From: Erigeron canadensis
Lineage: Eukaryota > Streptophyta > Magnoliopsida > Asterales > Asteraceae
Assembly (NCBI RefSeq): GCF_010389155.1
Contig: NC_057769.1
Span: 35,387,548-35,451,547, forward strand
DNA: 64,000 bases
Reading direction: 5' to 3'
In this document: piece after piece, positions 31,045-44,084 of the stretch
Layout: every line of letters starts with the position of its first letter
Numbering within the stretch: the stretch's first letter is position 1
The notes under the pieces: model-generated
Told to the model about the DNA's origin: nothing
Database searches by the model: none
The model's input: only the letters and a program-made list of their open reading frames with translations
Position numbers and translations under genes: made by a program

Positions 31045-31415
31045 CTAGTATGGTGCCTGAGCGTTGCGGCGGCTAGAAAACAACTGTTAATATTAGAAAA
31101 ACCTTTGTTGATGGTGAGGAATCTGGCGGCAGTGGTTGAGGGTGATGAATCCGGCGAGAGAGAGAGGGGTTGTGATTTAATTGTTCATGGTGATGAATTG
31201 ATGGCAAAGATTGCGATAGAGAGATCGGTTAGAAAAGAATTATGAATTTTTTTTTTATATGAGTTTCTTTTTTTGTGGGTTTAAATTTTGATAGAGATAA
31301 TTTTGGCATTTAGAAAAGAAAGTGTAAAATATAATATAATTAAGGAAGGTATTATCGAAATAAAAAAATACTTAAAATTTAATCCAATACCCTTTATAGG
31401 GTTTATAAATATGAC
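31045..31415 (-). mobile_element. Helitron-like element, 3' end clear
   Basis: On the minus strand it ends GGCACCATACTAG|T after the GCCGCCGCAACGC segment, and it contains the ACCACTGCCGCC-type stretch seen in related copies. The 5' end near 31400 is not resolved. The short open frame at 31027-31245 is a shadow. Confidence 0.45.
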
Positions 31416-32517
31416 TAAGGCCATACGTCAAGTGGTAGGGGGCAACTACCTCAAGAGTTCATTATTATTATTGTTGTATTTTGTAAATATTAGAATTGTG
31501 GATCCCTTAGTAACTATGAATGTCATTACTCATTAATACTTCTTAATGAGAATGGTATGTTTATAGAAACTATAGTAAATTCACAGGAACACATCCCATG
31601 AGATCTAGTCTTAAAATGGGAAGTTAGTTCATACAAAGATGCTATTGGACGGATTGGACTTAGTTAATTAATCATGCAAAGCTGCACTTGTTGGGTCAAT
31701 AATGATATTTTGTATACCTAATCATTAAGTTCCAATTAATACAAAAGGGCTTAATTGTTATTGGACAATGACAAATTGATTGTTCAACAACTCCTTATGC
31801 TATCGGGCGCATGGTAAATTTCTACCCACGAATGAAATCGATGCAGAATCAAATAATGTAAATGCAGACATGTGCTTCATAAACATTATATAAATTTTTT
31901 GCATATCTAATAAAGAAAATATTTTTCAGCACACGGTCTTTTGTTCGCCATTTTCTTTACTAATTCAATGTTTTTTATTTTAAAATATTTTTATTTTTAT
32001 TTTAATGAAATGTTTTATTCTTAATCTAATTATATTTTGTAATGTTAATTAAAATAATATTAGGTTCAGTATTATAATGATGTGTTACGGAGAAAAAGAA
32101 AAAATGATAATAATAATAAGATATGATGTTGACGTGACAATACTTTTGGCAAAACAAAATTTTCTAGAGGGTTTTTTAGTTTTCTAGAAACAAAATGTGA
32201 AAGAATAAGAAAGTGGGTTATGCTGAGAAATTAAGTTGTGAAGTGAGAAAAATAAGATGGTGAGAAAGAGAAGATGTGAGGAAATAATTAGATGGTCACG
32301 GTGGAAAAAAAAAACACGCCATACATTTTTTTTAAATATAGTAATTAAGAATTTAAGATATTTGAGAATTAAATGAAAAATATGGGAGAAAAAAAAAAGG
32401 TTGATAGTGATATTTTCTGGAAATAAAAGTTAGAAAGAGATGGTGGTGTAATGTGATGATATGATAATAAGAAATAGGTAAAAAAAAAAAAATGATATGA
32501 ATTGGATAAAGTTAGGT
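31416..32517. other. AT-rich intergenic DNA
   Basis: No gene is supported. There are A- and GA-rich low-complexity tracts around 32200-32480. Confidence 0.5.
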
Positions 32518-32648
32518 AGTGTTTGTTTAGATTTTAATTAAGAAATCATTATACTTAATCCATTAAATTATAAAAATGTTTGTTTTTTTATTTAATAATA
32601 AAAAAACAAGTGTATATATATTATTTATCACTTTAATAAACAAACACT
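32518..32648. mobile_element. 131-bp MITE
   Basis: Perfect 12-bp terminal inverted repeats AGTGTTTGTTTA and TAAACAAACACT enclose AT-rich DNA. The target duplication is not clear. The GTGTTTGTTT start suggests a Harbinger/Tourist type. Confidence 0.65.
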
Positions 32649-34073
32649 TTAATAATAATAATTTAAACCATTTGCTTTGGCCTAGTGGATGCTATCATCT
32701 ATCAAATACGAGCTATTACTTTCACTTGGGTTAATCAGGTAATAACAAAATAATTGTTAATTTAGATATATGTTTTACAATTAATAGTTCAAAATCATGA
32801 AGCATAACCAAACCGAGAGAAATAAAGAAAAAGGCCAGTTCGGTTAACCATACTAAAGTTAATATATACTCGTATAAAATATACGGTTCGATAAACTTAA
32901 ATTTTGTTACGGTCCATCGGTTTCTCTTTTTCGAATAACTTTTAACACTCAAACAACTTCAAATTTATACATTCAAATGACAATGATCTGATTGATGCTT
33001 TGTTGTAGTGATGTTTAACATATTATTTTATTTAATAATTTAAGGTAAAAGAATATAATATAATATTAACGTAGTGTAGAATGTACAATAAAGCATATAT
33101 ATATTTTGAATAAGAACGAAAATCTTTACCGTACCTGTAATCATAGTTGGACTTTTTGCATCGAAGTATCAACAAACAACTACTAAATTTATTAAGGTTG
33201 TTCGATGTAAATCGAAGTTAGATATATTCGCTTTTGTGTATAATATACAAAAATGTCTTTATAATACCTTTTGGGAATATATAATTAGGAGAGGAAGTTT
33301 TACTACTAAATCTTTATCTTTATTTTTATTTTTACCCTCTTATAAAATAAATGATCTCTTTTTATTTTAGGTAATTCTACCTTTGAATTATCAGAATTAA
33401 CATTGACTTTTTATGTTTTGTCCTTAATTAATTATAATTTACACTTTATACTTTTATTTTAACAATTAACACTTTAAGTCTATTATCTTCTAAAAATTTT
33501 CACTATCACAATTAAATCAACATACACTACTTGTCACCGCCACCACCACCACCACTACCAATAATACCATCACTGACACCACTAGACCACCTTCCCTACC
33601 AATGTCGCCGTATTGTGCGGATACCATACTTATTTATAATAGCTTAATTCAATAGTTGATACAAAGGGTAAGGATATATTGCAACTTTTCATTGAATGAA
33701 TAAGTTTTGACACCAACTTTCAACTAATGACATAGTGACATATGGCCTTATCAAAACTTACCAAATTATGAGGGGTGATAGCATTTTTTTTACCAATACT
33801 AACACAAAAACAATAAATAACTTTGCATGTTTTTTCTGCTTATCGGTTTTTTCCACAATCGCTTCCACGGGGGCGATTAAATTGTTGTCAATTTTTGCCA
33901 CAAGATTGGGCCAAGGAAACCATCATGCCAAAAAATTGTCAATGTTCCTTGTCGAAGAAGAGCTCCTAATGTTTACTTTTAATTTTATGCACATAGGTGC
34001 ATTTACTTTTGAAATAATTCAAATAAGAGTAACTCACATTATTTATATATAACAAATTAAGGTAGCCTTGGCT
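32649..34073. other. Intergenic DNA with a Helitron-like remnant
   Basis: 33290-33625 resembles the family at 635 and 29133 (start-like TTTACTACTAAATC, a run of CACCAC codon-like triplets at 33537-33563, then CGTATTGTGCGGATACCATAC) but has no valid CTRR end. The open frame at 33735-34052 has no recognisable domain. Confidence 0.4.
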
Positions 34074-34930
34074 ATTAGTAATTTTTTTAACTTTTCTATT
34101 TTTACCACTAAACTTTTAGTTTTTCTACTTTTGCCACAAAATGTTACTACTTTTATTGTTTTACACTTTTACCCTAAACTTTCACATCTTCTATTTTTAA
34201 TACAAACTTAGATTATTTATTTAGGTTTCTTAATTTTGCCACATAACTTTAATCTTTTAACTTTTGTCACATAATTTTAATTTCTTTTACTTTTAGCACG
34301 AAATTTTGGTTTTATTTAGTTTTTGAACATATGTTTTTCTAACTTTTGTCACGAAAGTTTCATTCTCTTTACTTTTTATCACGGAAACTTTTAATTTTTT
34401 ACTTTTTATCACATAAATTTAATTTTTTTTACTTTTGGCAGGAAAGTTTTGTTTTATTTAGTTTTTAAACTTCCGTTTTTCTAATTTTGCCACGAAACTT
34501 TATTTTTTTTACTTTTTATCACATAAACTTTTAAACTTTTATTTTTTTGTCACATAACTTTTATTTCTTTTACTTCTTGCACGAAATTTTTGTGTTATTT
34601 ACTTTTTAAACTTTTGTTTTTCTAACTTTTATCACGAAAGTTTCATTCTCTTACTTTTTATCACATAAATTTACTAAAGTTTTCGTCCTTTTACTTTTTG
34701 TCACATCACTTTCGTTTCTTCTATTTTCCACACAAAAGTTTGTTTTATTTACTTTATTTACTTTTTTTTTTCAACTTTTACCAGAAAAGTTCATTCTTTT
34801 TTTTTTTACCACATAACTTTTTTTAATAACTTTTGTCAACAATTTTTACTACATAATTTTTGGATTTTTAACTTTTATCAACAAAGTTTTGTTTTCTTAA
34901 CTTTTTACCATATAACTTTAAGTATTTTAC
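34074..34930. repeat. T-rich tandem array, about 142-bp period
   Basis: Phrases such as TTTATTTAGTTTTT recur at 34311, 34453, 34595 and 34744 (spacings 142, 142 and 149). Each unit is built of shorter pieces like ACTTTTTATCACATAA. The same short pieces extend back to 34074 in less regular order. Confidence 0.75.
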
Positions 34931-35343
34931 AAATTTTTCTACATATGTAGATGTTACGTAATGTCTTCCGGGATAACTCCGGAGACAAAAAACTAGTTAA
35001 TAGTAAAATAGGAAGCTATTAAAAATCTGTAAAATTTTTTTTTAAGAAATGAAAAGTTCTTCTCATCCAACTAAATTGAGCAGGAAGAGCTAATCACTAA
35101 ATTTAAAGAAAAGCTCAAGAGACTTATCATTTTAAAATTAAACCCCTAGACAAAACAAAAAAACCTTTTCACAATTCTTAAACAATTACGAGTTGATTTG
35201 TACATGTAGCGTTTATTTGTTACTTTAGATAATTATGTGAAACGGTTGTCATTAATTCCTTCCTGTACGGTAGATTTGCTATAAATTTACTAGATTCAAC
35301 TATTTGCATAATGGTTAAGGTATTGTCTAATTTAGAGTGAATT

Positions 35344-37150
35344 TGATGAGCGTCCATTTTGTGATAAAAATCCTTATTGAAATGCTTCATTTTAATGCTT
35401 AAATTAGTTAATATTTCGGAACTATCGGTACTTAATGGATCGTATGATTATGCAGGTTACGGAAGATGCGAAAGAGAGTAAATGACATCAAAAGACTCAA
35501 GAAGGAAGCCTATGAAGTTACAGGACACAAGGAAGTGATTCGGGAGTTAAACGAATAAGCGAAAGCTGCAGTAGGAGCCACCAGCGCCGCTAGCACCTAG
35601 CCAACGCCGCTGGCCATCAAGAACCAGCGCCGCTCCTTAATAACCAGCGCCACTAGCTCATTCAAGCCCAGTACCAGTGTCGCTGGTAAGCCCAGTTCAG
35701 CAACCGACTTTCACCTCTATTTAAGCCGAATTAACCCTCAAAACCCTAACAGAGAGAGAGAGCCGATTCAGCAGCCCTAGCCGCCCAGCAACAACCCTAG
35801 ATTGACTTTGCAGATTTCAAAGAGGTTGTGGAGCTTCTAACACCTTCCAATCTTCATTCTTGGTCTAGATATTTCATCTTTATTTAGTTTATATTATCAA
35901 ACTATGTCTTTTATCTTTTCAAACTTTGTTATTCCTTTAATAATGATATGCTAGTAGGCTGAATACTTGTTTGAATCGATGTGATCATGTAGACGCTTAT
36001 TGTTTTACTGTGTTTGTTTAGATTCTGTTGGAGTGTATTTTGCTGTTTATCGTAGATCCATGTTTATTAGTAATTCATGTTGCTATTGGTTTTATATCTG
36101 AACATATTAGTTTAATTCTGATGGTTGTCTATGATCATACACTAGGACTAATATTCTAGGACAGAAAATGACTATTCAGTCTTTAACTAGAAGTAAAAAG
36201 AGATTCATTTGTAACCGAGGGATCCAAAACCATAGTAATTAGGATGAATTGAACATGAAGCTTCACAATATCATACGCGATCCTTTGACTTTGTAACCGA
36301 GCACTGTGGTCACCGGAGAGAGTTATATCTAACCATGACTTAACGGTTGGGTAATTGAACATGATTCTGTTGGAGTGTATTTTGCTGTTTATCGTAGATC
36401 CATGTTTATTAGTAATTCATGTTGCTATTGGTTTTATATCTAAACATATTAGTTTAATTCTGATGGTTGTCTATGATCATACACTAGGACTAATATTCTA
36501 GGACAGAAAATGACTATTCAGTCTTTAACTAGAAGTAAAAAGTGATTCATTTGTAACCAAGGGATCCAAAACCATAGTAATTAGGATGAATTGAACATGA
36601 AGCTTCACAATATCAAACGCGATCCTTTGACTTTGTAACTGAGCACTGTGGTCACCGGAGAGAGTTATATCTAACCATGACTTAACGGTTGGGTAATTAA
36701 AAGATGAATTAGTAACACAAACTTTAGGTCATTAATGCTTCAACAATGAATCTAGCGAGAATTTGTCTATAAGGCAGTGTATGTCTAGCGACAGCACTAC
36801 TATTTAGGCGAAGTGAATTTAACAAGAATCTGAGCCGCGATGAAGTTTCCAACAGACTAGCAAACCAGTAGGATAGTATTTGGTCGTACCCTGAGATCGG
36901 AGATGCCAAACAAGTATTTTAATTTAATTACTGTTATTTGCTTTTTCAAAATATTTTCAGACCTAGCCTCTCGCTGAAAAGCGATTACGGCTATTTATTT
37001 ACTGTTAAGTATTAGTTTATTAGGAGTTCGTGACAAATCCCCAAAACAAACTAGAATTATACATACTACTAAATTAGGTAAAACAACGCGTCCCTGAGAA
37101 CGATCCTGTAAACTAGGCTATATTACACTGACCGCGTTCTCTGCTCATTA
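35344..37150. mobile_element. Possible long LTR of a Ty3-type element, boundaries uncertain
   Basis: The left part (GATGAGCGTCC onward, then GATTATGCAGGTTACGGAAG) and the right part (CGCGTCCCTGAGAACGATCC) resemble long LTRs of plant Ty3 elements, and TGAGC/GCTCA can serve as terminal arms. I find no target duplication and no gag-pol. 35565-35690 holds several degenerate CCAGCGCCGCT repeats. Confidence 0.35.
36021..36703. repeat. 342-bp tandem duplication, very similar copies
   Basis: GATTCTGTTGGAGTG occurs at 36021 and 36363, and the copies run to the shared TTAACGGTTGGGTAATT. Only a handful of differences are seen, so the duplication is recent or an assembly effect. Confidence 0.85.
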
Positions 37151-37440
37151 AGTGTGTTTAAGTTAGATAGTTACTTGTACAACATAAATTTAAAAACAAG
37201 AAATAAAACACACATATCAAAATGTCATACTATTCTTTTCTCTAGTTAGTAAAACATTAATACACATTAGTAATGGGAACTTATATTTATACCACTTAGT
37301 TTTTATATAATGTACTATAATTGCAAACAATTCAAGTATATAATACATAATAATGGTGAATTGAAAAAAAAGTGTGATACAATTATGATTTCTCAATAGT
37401 ATTACTTTCAATCTAACAATTAAGAATTAAGTTGCATCTT

Positions 37441-37687
37441 TTTTTACCATTGGGTTAATAACCTAATAGTAAGAAAGTCTCTCCATAAGGGCTTTGATTT
37501 AGGAAACTTTTGTTCAAATTTTATAAGACAAAGTTTTCCTTGTTGTCGTGCATTTGGGTAAATTATTATGAGATTTTTTCTCTTATTAGGTATTGGGTGA
37601 ATAGACTCTTTAACGTGGACCCGGTTAATACAACATAGTCTAAACCATCCAATGTAATACTCGAACCTCACCTTTCTAAAAAAATTT
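37441..37687 (+). mobile_element. Degenerate SINE, same family as 53490-53838
   Basis: The 3' part (ATTGGGTGAATAGAC, GTGGACCCGGTTAATACAAC, then ACCTTTCTAAAAAAA) parallels the better copy at 53490. The tRNA-like 5' part is eroded and no target duplication is clear. Confidence 0.5.
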
Positions 37688-37928
37688 CTTATTTTTGTGA
37701 ATTAAATTTTTAAACATAAAGGGTCATTCGACACCTCAAAAATTTATAACTATTTTTTTTCATGTAAATTTCATTTTTATATATATCATTTCCAAAAAAA
37801 ATTACAATATAATGATAGGTAACATGCCACAATTAGCGCAATTACCTCTTTTTAATGACAAACCTAATCATACTAAATACAATATTTGGGGCCTTAATGA
37901 ACAAAAAATTAATATTCACTAACCCGTT

Positions 37929-38857
37929 TGTTTTGGTCAAAAATCACCTAAGATAATCTACGTCGAAGACTTAGATCAATTAAGTAACCAAACTTTCGTT
38001 CGTGAGGTTGTGTGCTTGTAAAATATGTTGAGTTACAAAGATGCGTTGATAAAAAGACTTTTGAAAACAGATTATGTCGACTAAACAATAAAGAAGGTCA
38101 ATGTAATCGCAAACTAATGTAAATAATGTAAGATATGTTAAGATAAACAAGATATTGAGCAAGAATCAAATAAATAATGCGTAAAGTAAAGAGTAAAGAG
38201 CAAGAACACCGATATTTGATGACGAGGAAAAGCCCTTAATCCTTAGAGGATCGCCGACATAAAAACCCCGGGAGGAAACAATCGTTCCTGCCTTGTTATT
38301 TTATTAATTATCATTGAAATGAATACAATTGGTGGAAGCAGGTTGATCGATCTTTCTAAGTGTGTGAGTAGCGAAAAGAGTAAAATGCAATGTGTGTGAA
38401 TACAAGTGAGTGATAGCAGGTGAAAAGTAAGTGCCTATGATCGATCAAGCCTCTTCTATTTATAATGCTAGTGATAAACTAACTATCCGATATTGTAGGG
38501 ATCTTCCACGTCTTCAGTTCTTGAACGTTGGTGAAGATCTTGACTGGTCAAGTGACCGTTAGTGTATATTGCCTCATGTTGAATTCAACTTGAAGTCTGA
38601 TTATGTTGGGGACTAAGTCTTCTTTGCGTGTTGAATAGATTCTTCACGTGTATTCTTGATTTCATACCGTTAGAGGTATTTCTCCATGTGAGATATTGAA
38701 TAATATCAACCCTGTATGTATAACTCAAGAGAAGATAATAATAACATATGTAACAATACGTTAGTAATCTTCCGGATGTTCCGCTGTGTCAAGATCCTGA
38801 GATGTCAAGATCTTGGGCTTTCAAGATATTGGTACCTGAAATTTTCCAGGCATAACA
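37929..38857. mobile_element. Solo LTR, 929 bp, target duplication CCGTT
   Basis: It starts TGTTTTGGTC and ends CAGGCATAACA (TGTTTTG/CATAACA arms). CCGTT flanks at 37924-37928 and 38858-38862. The interior has the AACCCCGGGAGGAAAC and GCCCTTAATCC-type phrases common in plant LTRs. There is no internal domain, so it is solo. Confidence 0.8.
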
Positions 38858-38862
38858 CCGTT

Positions 38863-39170
38863 TAAGAAGTTGCACAACTTTGGGGTATAAAACAACAAAA
38901 GTATCAAACCCAAATGGATAAAAAAAACCCCACCAAATGCTTAAAACTTTATACTTATAAATTTATGTGTATTGATTTTTGTTATAAATTACAAAACGAA
39001 AAATTGTAGTGTTTATTATTTCACATGAAGTTTTAAATTATTTGGTCAAAAACACACTATTAGTGCACATTTTGACAATTCAATTGATAGATAAGTCAAT
39101 AAAAAATATACTTGTATAATCCAACGGTGCAGAATATGTTAGTATAATAGTATTATGAACTTTACCGCAA
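38863..39170. other. Intergenic, no gene seen
   Basis: AT-rich DNA between the solo LTR and the atp1-like fragment. Confidence 0.5.
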
Positions 39171-39258
39171 ACTCCCAAGGCGTTGACCACACGCCCTAAC
39201 ATAGCCTTTCCCGTAAGGACATCCACAATGAAGCCATTGCACTTGACAAGATCCTCCA
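39171..39258 (-). pseudogene. Fragment of mitochondrial ATP synthase alpha (atp1), probable NUMT
   Basis: The minus strand reads EDLVKCNGFIVDVLTGKAM and on to LGRVVNALGV, matching the start of the nucleotide-binding domain of F1-ATPase alpha (family: DLVKRTGSIVDVPAGKAM). About 29 codons are recognisable; similarity ends on both sides. The DNA is close to plant mitochondrial atp1, so transfer from mitochondrial DNA is the simplest source. It is not functional. Confidence 0.7.
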
Positions 39259-40178
39259 TCGTAGAAGTGTGACCACTAATTAAGGTTTCAAAGGATGACT
39301 GGTTCCAAGCCCACATCCTGGTTGTCATCGCTAGATCACTTCTTTTTCCATTGAGTGATTGTTTAGGGACCTTAGCCTACCAATTAGCTAATGGAGATCG
39401 GGTTCTCACTACCATTCCAAGTGGGAGTTCTTTTATGTGGCAGCGACAACGGTATAGTGGTGTCGATGACGGGTGATGAGGACTACGAATATTGGTGGCG
39501 GCGGTGATGTCGAGTAGCGTTAGTTGATGCAAATGTGATAGTCAAGTAATTTTTTCCAAATATGAACAAACATGATAAAAACATTTACATAATAAAATCT
39601 GTTAAAAAACTTGTTTATTGACATTTCAGGTCTTAAAATAACGATGGAAATAAAAGTCCATGAAAAATTCACAATAATTACTTTAACACAATAATCCTTG
39701 AACAAATAAATGTTCATTGAAGTTTTAAATATTTTTGCTGTTCAAATATAAAATTCTGAACTAATACGAGTACATATCATTATTAAATATCAAAATGAAA
39801 ATCATAACATTCATTAAGAATTATTCTAACGGGTCAATCTGTTACATGAAACTTGTTATCCTATTTTATCATGTAATTATTTATCCAAAAAGGAGCATGG
39901 CACGATAACTAAGTGTGATTTAATTTGTCGATTATTAACAACACGAAACTTGATAAAACCTAATACAAAATAAAATTAATAATGTGTCATGTTAATAAAT
40001 CCGTGTCCGAATTTGCCAACTTAACATTCAAGTCAAGTTTCTATCAAGTTTGATCTTAAGGTCAATATGACAAACATTAATAATTTTATATCATTTCCCT
40101 AACAACGATATATTTACATAATAATAAATTTACACACAAAACATAAATTTAAACTCTGTAAGTAAACATAATAATAGA
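39259..40178. other. Upstream region of eEF2
   Basis: No gene is seen. A GGTGGTGTCG-type segment near 39440-39530 may be another Helitron-like remnant in reverse orientation, unproven. Confidence 0.4.
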
Positions 40179-40189
40179 TTTAGGGTTTT
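40179..40189 (+). promoter_or_regulatory. Telo-box of the eEF2 promoter
   Basis: TTTAGGGTTTT lies in the probable core promoter or 5' UTR, followed by C/T-rich tracts (40200-40330). This combination is typical of plant translation-machinery genes. Confidence 0.65.
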
Positions 40190-41321
40190 GGTGAGACAAC
40201 CGCCGCACCGCTCCCTCTCTATCTCTCTATATATTTCTCACATTTTCTCACTCTCAAAATTTTAGGTTAACTGAGAGAGCTTCTCTTCTCTCAATTCTCC
40301 ACCGCCGCTGCTTCTATTTCTTCTTTTTGTTTTTTCTGGTAAAATCCTCTTCTTTTACTTATTATCTATTCCGATCTGCTATTATCTCATCGGCATGTAA
40401 TATACATTGATATAGATTAGATGTATGTTTATCTGAATCTGATTTTTTGAATATATATATATATATAATTTATATATGATTTTGTTCTGGTTATATTTAT
40501 TGAATTATTGATTGTTACTGTTATTAATGATTTATATATGTATATATATATATATATATATATTTAGATATCAATTGCTATATGAATATGAATTTGATTT
40601 CGATTATAGTTATTAATTGTTGCTATTTTGATCTGTTTTTGATGATTATTTGTTATTGAAATTGTTGTGTATTTCATGCTATCTATCCATTGCTATGTCA
40701 TAGATTATATTAGATTTAACATGTGATATACATACATGTAATATATATTATATCATATGTTGATGAATATAATATCTGATATATATAAATATATCTGTTT
40801 ATACTTGAATCAGATTCAAACATGTTGATTATCATTTGATATGTTTATGAATGTATAGACTATAGTGTATTTAACTTATATTCTTTTTGAATATGATTGA
40901 GTTTAATCGTTTTATATAGTATTTAATTATAGTTTTCTGTATAAGGTGGTTATACTTAAGTTGCTTCACTTCACAAACAGAGTAAAATTTACATTTTATT
41001 ACATGTGAAATGATTTTTTGATTTGGATTGGTGATGTGTATAAATTTATGCATTCTCTGGTAATTGTAATTCTGTTTCAATTTATTTGGATGATTTGTGA
41101 CGTGGCTTTATTTTAATGAATTTTTGATGATGTTTTCTGTCGTGTTATTGTTCCCGGTCTGTGATTTTGATTTGATTAATGTATCCTATGCTTTATAGGA
41201 GCTGTTATAGCTGTGTGATTTTCTGCTGCTGACAATTATGTGGTTTGTTTATTTGGCAGGTTTTCTTATTCTTACTAGCGTTATATTACGATTGTTCTTT
41301 GAGATCTAAAAATTTAGCAAA

Positions 41322-44084
41322 ATGGTAAGTGATACCTCTTTTCCATTTTCTCACTTTATTGCAATATTAGGAGTTACAACATTTGCTTATTATGTACTGT
41401 TCTTTTGTCAAACCACAGGTGAAGTTTACAGCTGAAGAGCTTCGTGGCATTATGGACAAGAAGCACAACATTCGTAACATGTCTGTTATTGCTCATGTCG
41501 ATCACGGTAATGAAACAGCTTAATTAGTTTGTTTAGTTATATAATGTCTGTGCATATCTTCTTGATATTACATAGTATTCTGTATTTTTTAATGGAAGTT
41601 ATAGTTCTAATTCAGTTGCTAACCTTGCTTTCCGTGTTTATAGGAAAATCCACACTGACTGATTCACTTGTGGCTGCTGCTGGTATTATTGCCCAAGAAG
41701 TTGCTGGTGATGTTCGTATGACCGATACCCGTGCTGATGAAGCAGAACGTGGTATTACTATCAAATCCACTGGCATCTCTCTTTACTATGAGATGACTGA
41801 TGCAGCTCTTAAAGCCTTCAAGGGAGACCGTGATGGGAATGAATACTTGATTAATCTTATTGATTCGCCTGGGCATGTTGACTTCTCTTCTGAAGTTACT
41901 GCTGCTCTGCGTATCACTGATGGTGCCCTTGTTGTGGTAGATTGTATTGAAGGAGTATGTGTTCAAACCGAAACTGTCCTTCGTCAAGCTCTTGGTGAAA
42001 GGATCCGACCGGTTCTGACTGTCAACAAGATGGATAGGTGTTTTCTTGAGCTTCAAGTTGATGGAGAAGAAGCATATCAAACCTTCCAGAGGGTTATTGA
42101 AAATGCTAATGTGATTATGGCTACATATGAGGACCCACTTCTCGGTGATGTCATGGTTTACCCTGAGAAGGGTACTGTTGCATTTTCTGCTGGGCTCCAT
42201 GGTTGGGCTTTTACTCTTACCAACTTTGCAAAGATGTATGCTTCCAAGTTCGGTGTTGATGAATCAAAAATGATGGAAAGGCTTTGGGGTGAGAACTTTT
42301 TTGACCCAGCAACCAAGAAGTGGACCACCAAGAGCACTGGTTCTGCTACATGCAAGCGTGGTTTCGTTCAGTTTTGTTATGAACCTATTAAGCAAGTTAT
42401 CAATACTTGCATGACTGACAAGAAAGATAAGCTCTGGCCTATGTTGGCGAAGCTTGGTGTTACCATGAAGGCTGAGGAGAAAGAGTTGATGGGCAAGGCT
42501 CTTATGAAACGTGTCATGCAGTGCTGGCTTCCTGCTGCTACTGCTTTACTTGAGATGATGATCTTTCATTTGCCTTCCCCTCATACGGCTCAGAGATACC
42601 GTGTGGAGAATCTGTATGAGGGACCTTTGGATGATCAGTATGCCAATGCTATTAGGAACTGTGACCCTAATGGCCCTCTTATGCTTTATGTTTCTAAGAT
42701 GATTCCCGCTTCTGACAAAGGTAGATTCTTTGCCTTTGGTCGGGTTTTTGCTGGGAAGGTTTCCACTGGTATGAAGGTCAGAATCATGGGTCCCAACTAT
42801 GTCCCTGGAGAAAAGAAGGATTTGTATAACAAGAGTGTTCAGAGAACTGTTATCTGGATGGGTAAAAAGCAAGAAACTGTGGAAGATGTTCCCTGCGGTA
42901 ACACAGTTGCTTTGGTTGGTTTGGATCAGTTTATTACTAAGAATGCCACATTGACAAATGAGAAGGAAACTGATGCCCACCCAATTCGTGCCATGAAGTT
43001 TTCTGTCTCCCCTGTTGTGCGTGTTGCTGTTCAGTGCAAGGTTGCATCTGATCTCCCTAAGCTTGTTGAGGGTCTTAAACGTCTTGCTAAGTCTGACCCT
43101 ATGGTTGTATGTACCATTGAGGAATCTGGTGAACACATCATTGCTGGTGCTGGAGAACTTCATCTTGAAATCTGTTTGAAGGATTTGCAAGAAGATTTCA
43201 TGGGTGGTGCTGAAATCAATGTTTCAGACCCAGTTGTGTCCTTCCGTGAAACTGTCCTTGAGAAATCAAGCCGCACTGTTATGAGCAAGTCCCCTAATAA
43301 GCACAACCGTCTCTACATGGAAGCCAGGCCCTTGGAAGAGGGACTTGCTGAGGCTATTGATGATGGCAGAATTGGTCCACGTGATGACCCAAAGGTTCGC
43401 TCCAAGATCTTGTCCGAGGAATTTGGATGGGACAAGGATCTTGCCAAGAAGATCTGGTGTTTTGGACCTGAGACAACTGGTCCCAACATGGTTGTTGATA
43501 TGTGTAAGGGAGTCCAGTATTTGAATGAAATTAAGGATTCAGTGGTTGCTGGTTTCCAGTGGGCTTCCAAGGAAGGTGCTTTGGCAGAAGAGAACATGAG
43601 AGGTATCTGTTTCGAAGTGTGTGATGTTGTTCTCCATGCTGATGCTATCCACAGAGGTGGAGGTCAAGTCATCCCAACAGCCAGAAGGGTTATCTATGCT
43701 TCTCAGCTCACTGCCAAACCCCGCCTTCTTGAACCCGTCTACCTTGTTGAAATCCAGGCACCTGAGAATGCTCTCGGTGGAATCTACAGTGTTTTGAATC
43801 AAAAGCGTGGGCATGTGTTTGAGGAGATGCAGAGGCCTGGAACTCCATTGTACAACATCAAGGCGTATCTTCCTGTCGTGGAATCATTTGGGTTTTCTAG
43901 TGCTTTGAGAGCATCTACTTCAGGACAAGCCTTCCCGCAATGTGTGTTTGATCACTGGGATATGATGGGATCAGATCCGTTGGAAGCTGGATCACAGGCG
44001 AACAATCTTGTTACTACTATCCGTAAGAGGAAGGGTTTGAAGGAGCAGATGACACCACTCTCTGATTTCGAGGACAAGCTGTAA
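41322..44084 (+). CDS. Elongation factor 2 (eEF2), complete
   Basis: Coding exons 41322-41324 (ATG only), 41419-41506 and 41644-44084 join to 843 residues plus stop, the usual plant eEF2 length. A non-coding first exon ends at 40338, and a 921-bp intron in the 5' UTR leads to 41260. Visible motifs: P-loop AHVDHGKST (26-34), T57 in RMTDTRADE (the site phosphorylated in animals), [18 protein letters not shown], and [12 protein letters not shown] with the diphthamide histidine at 700. It is the GTPase that translocates tRNA and mRNA on cytosolic ribosomes; in Arabidopsis the gene is LOS1. An intron placed directly after the start codon is notable but cleanly spliced (ATG|GTAAGT). No damage is seen, and the telo-box and pyrimidine-rich leader suggest strong growth-linked expression. 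Confidence 0.97.

Noticed and set aside
35560..35720. CCAGCGCCGCT repeats as a possible regulatory array
   Set aside because: They are irregular and lie inside an LTR-like region; nothing shows a binding-site role.
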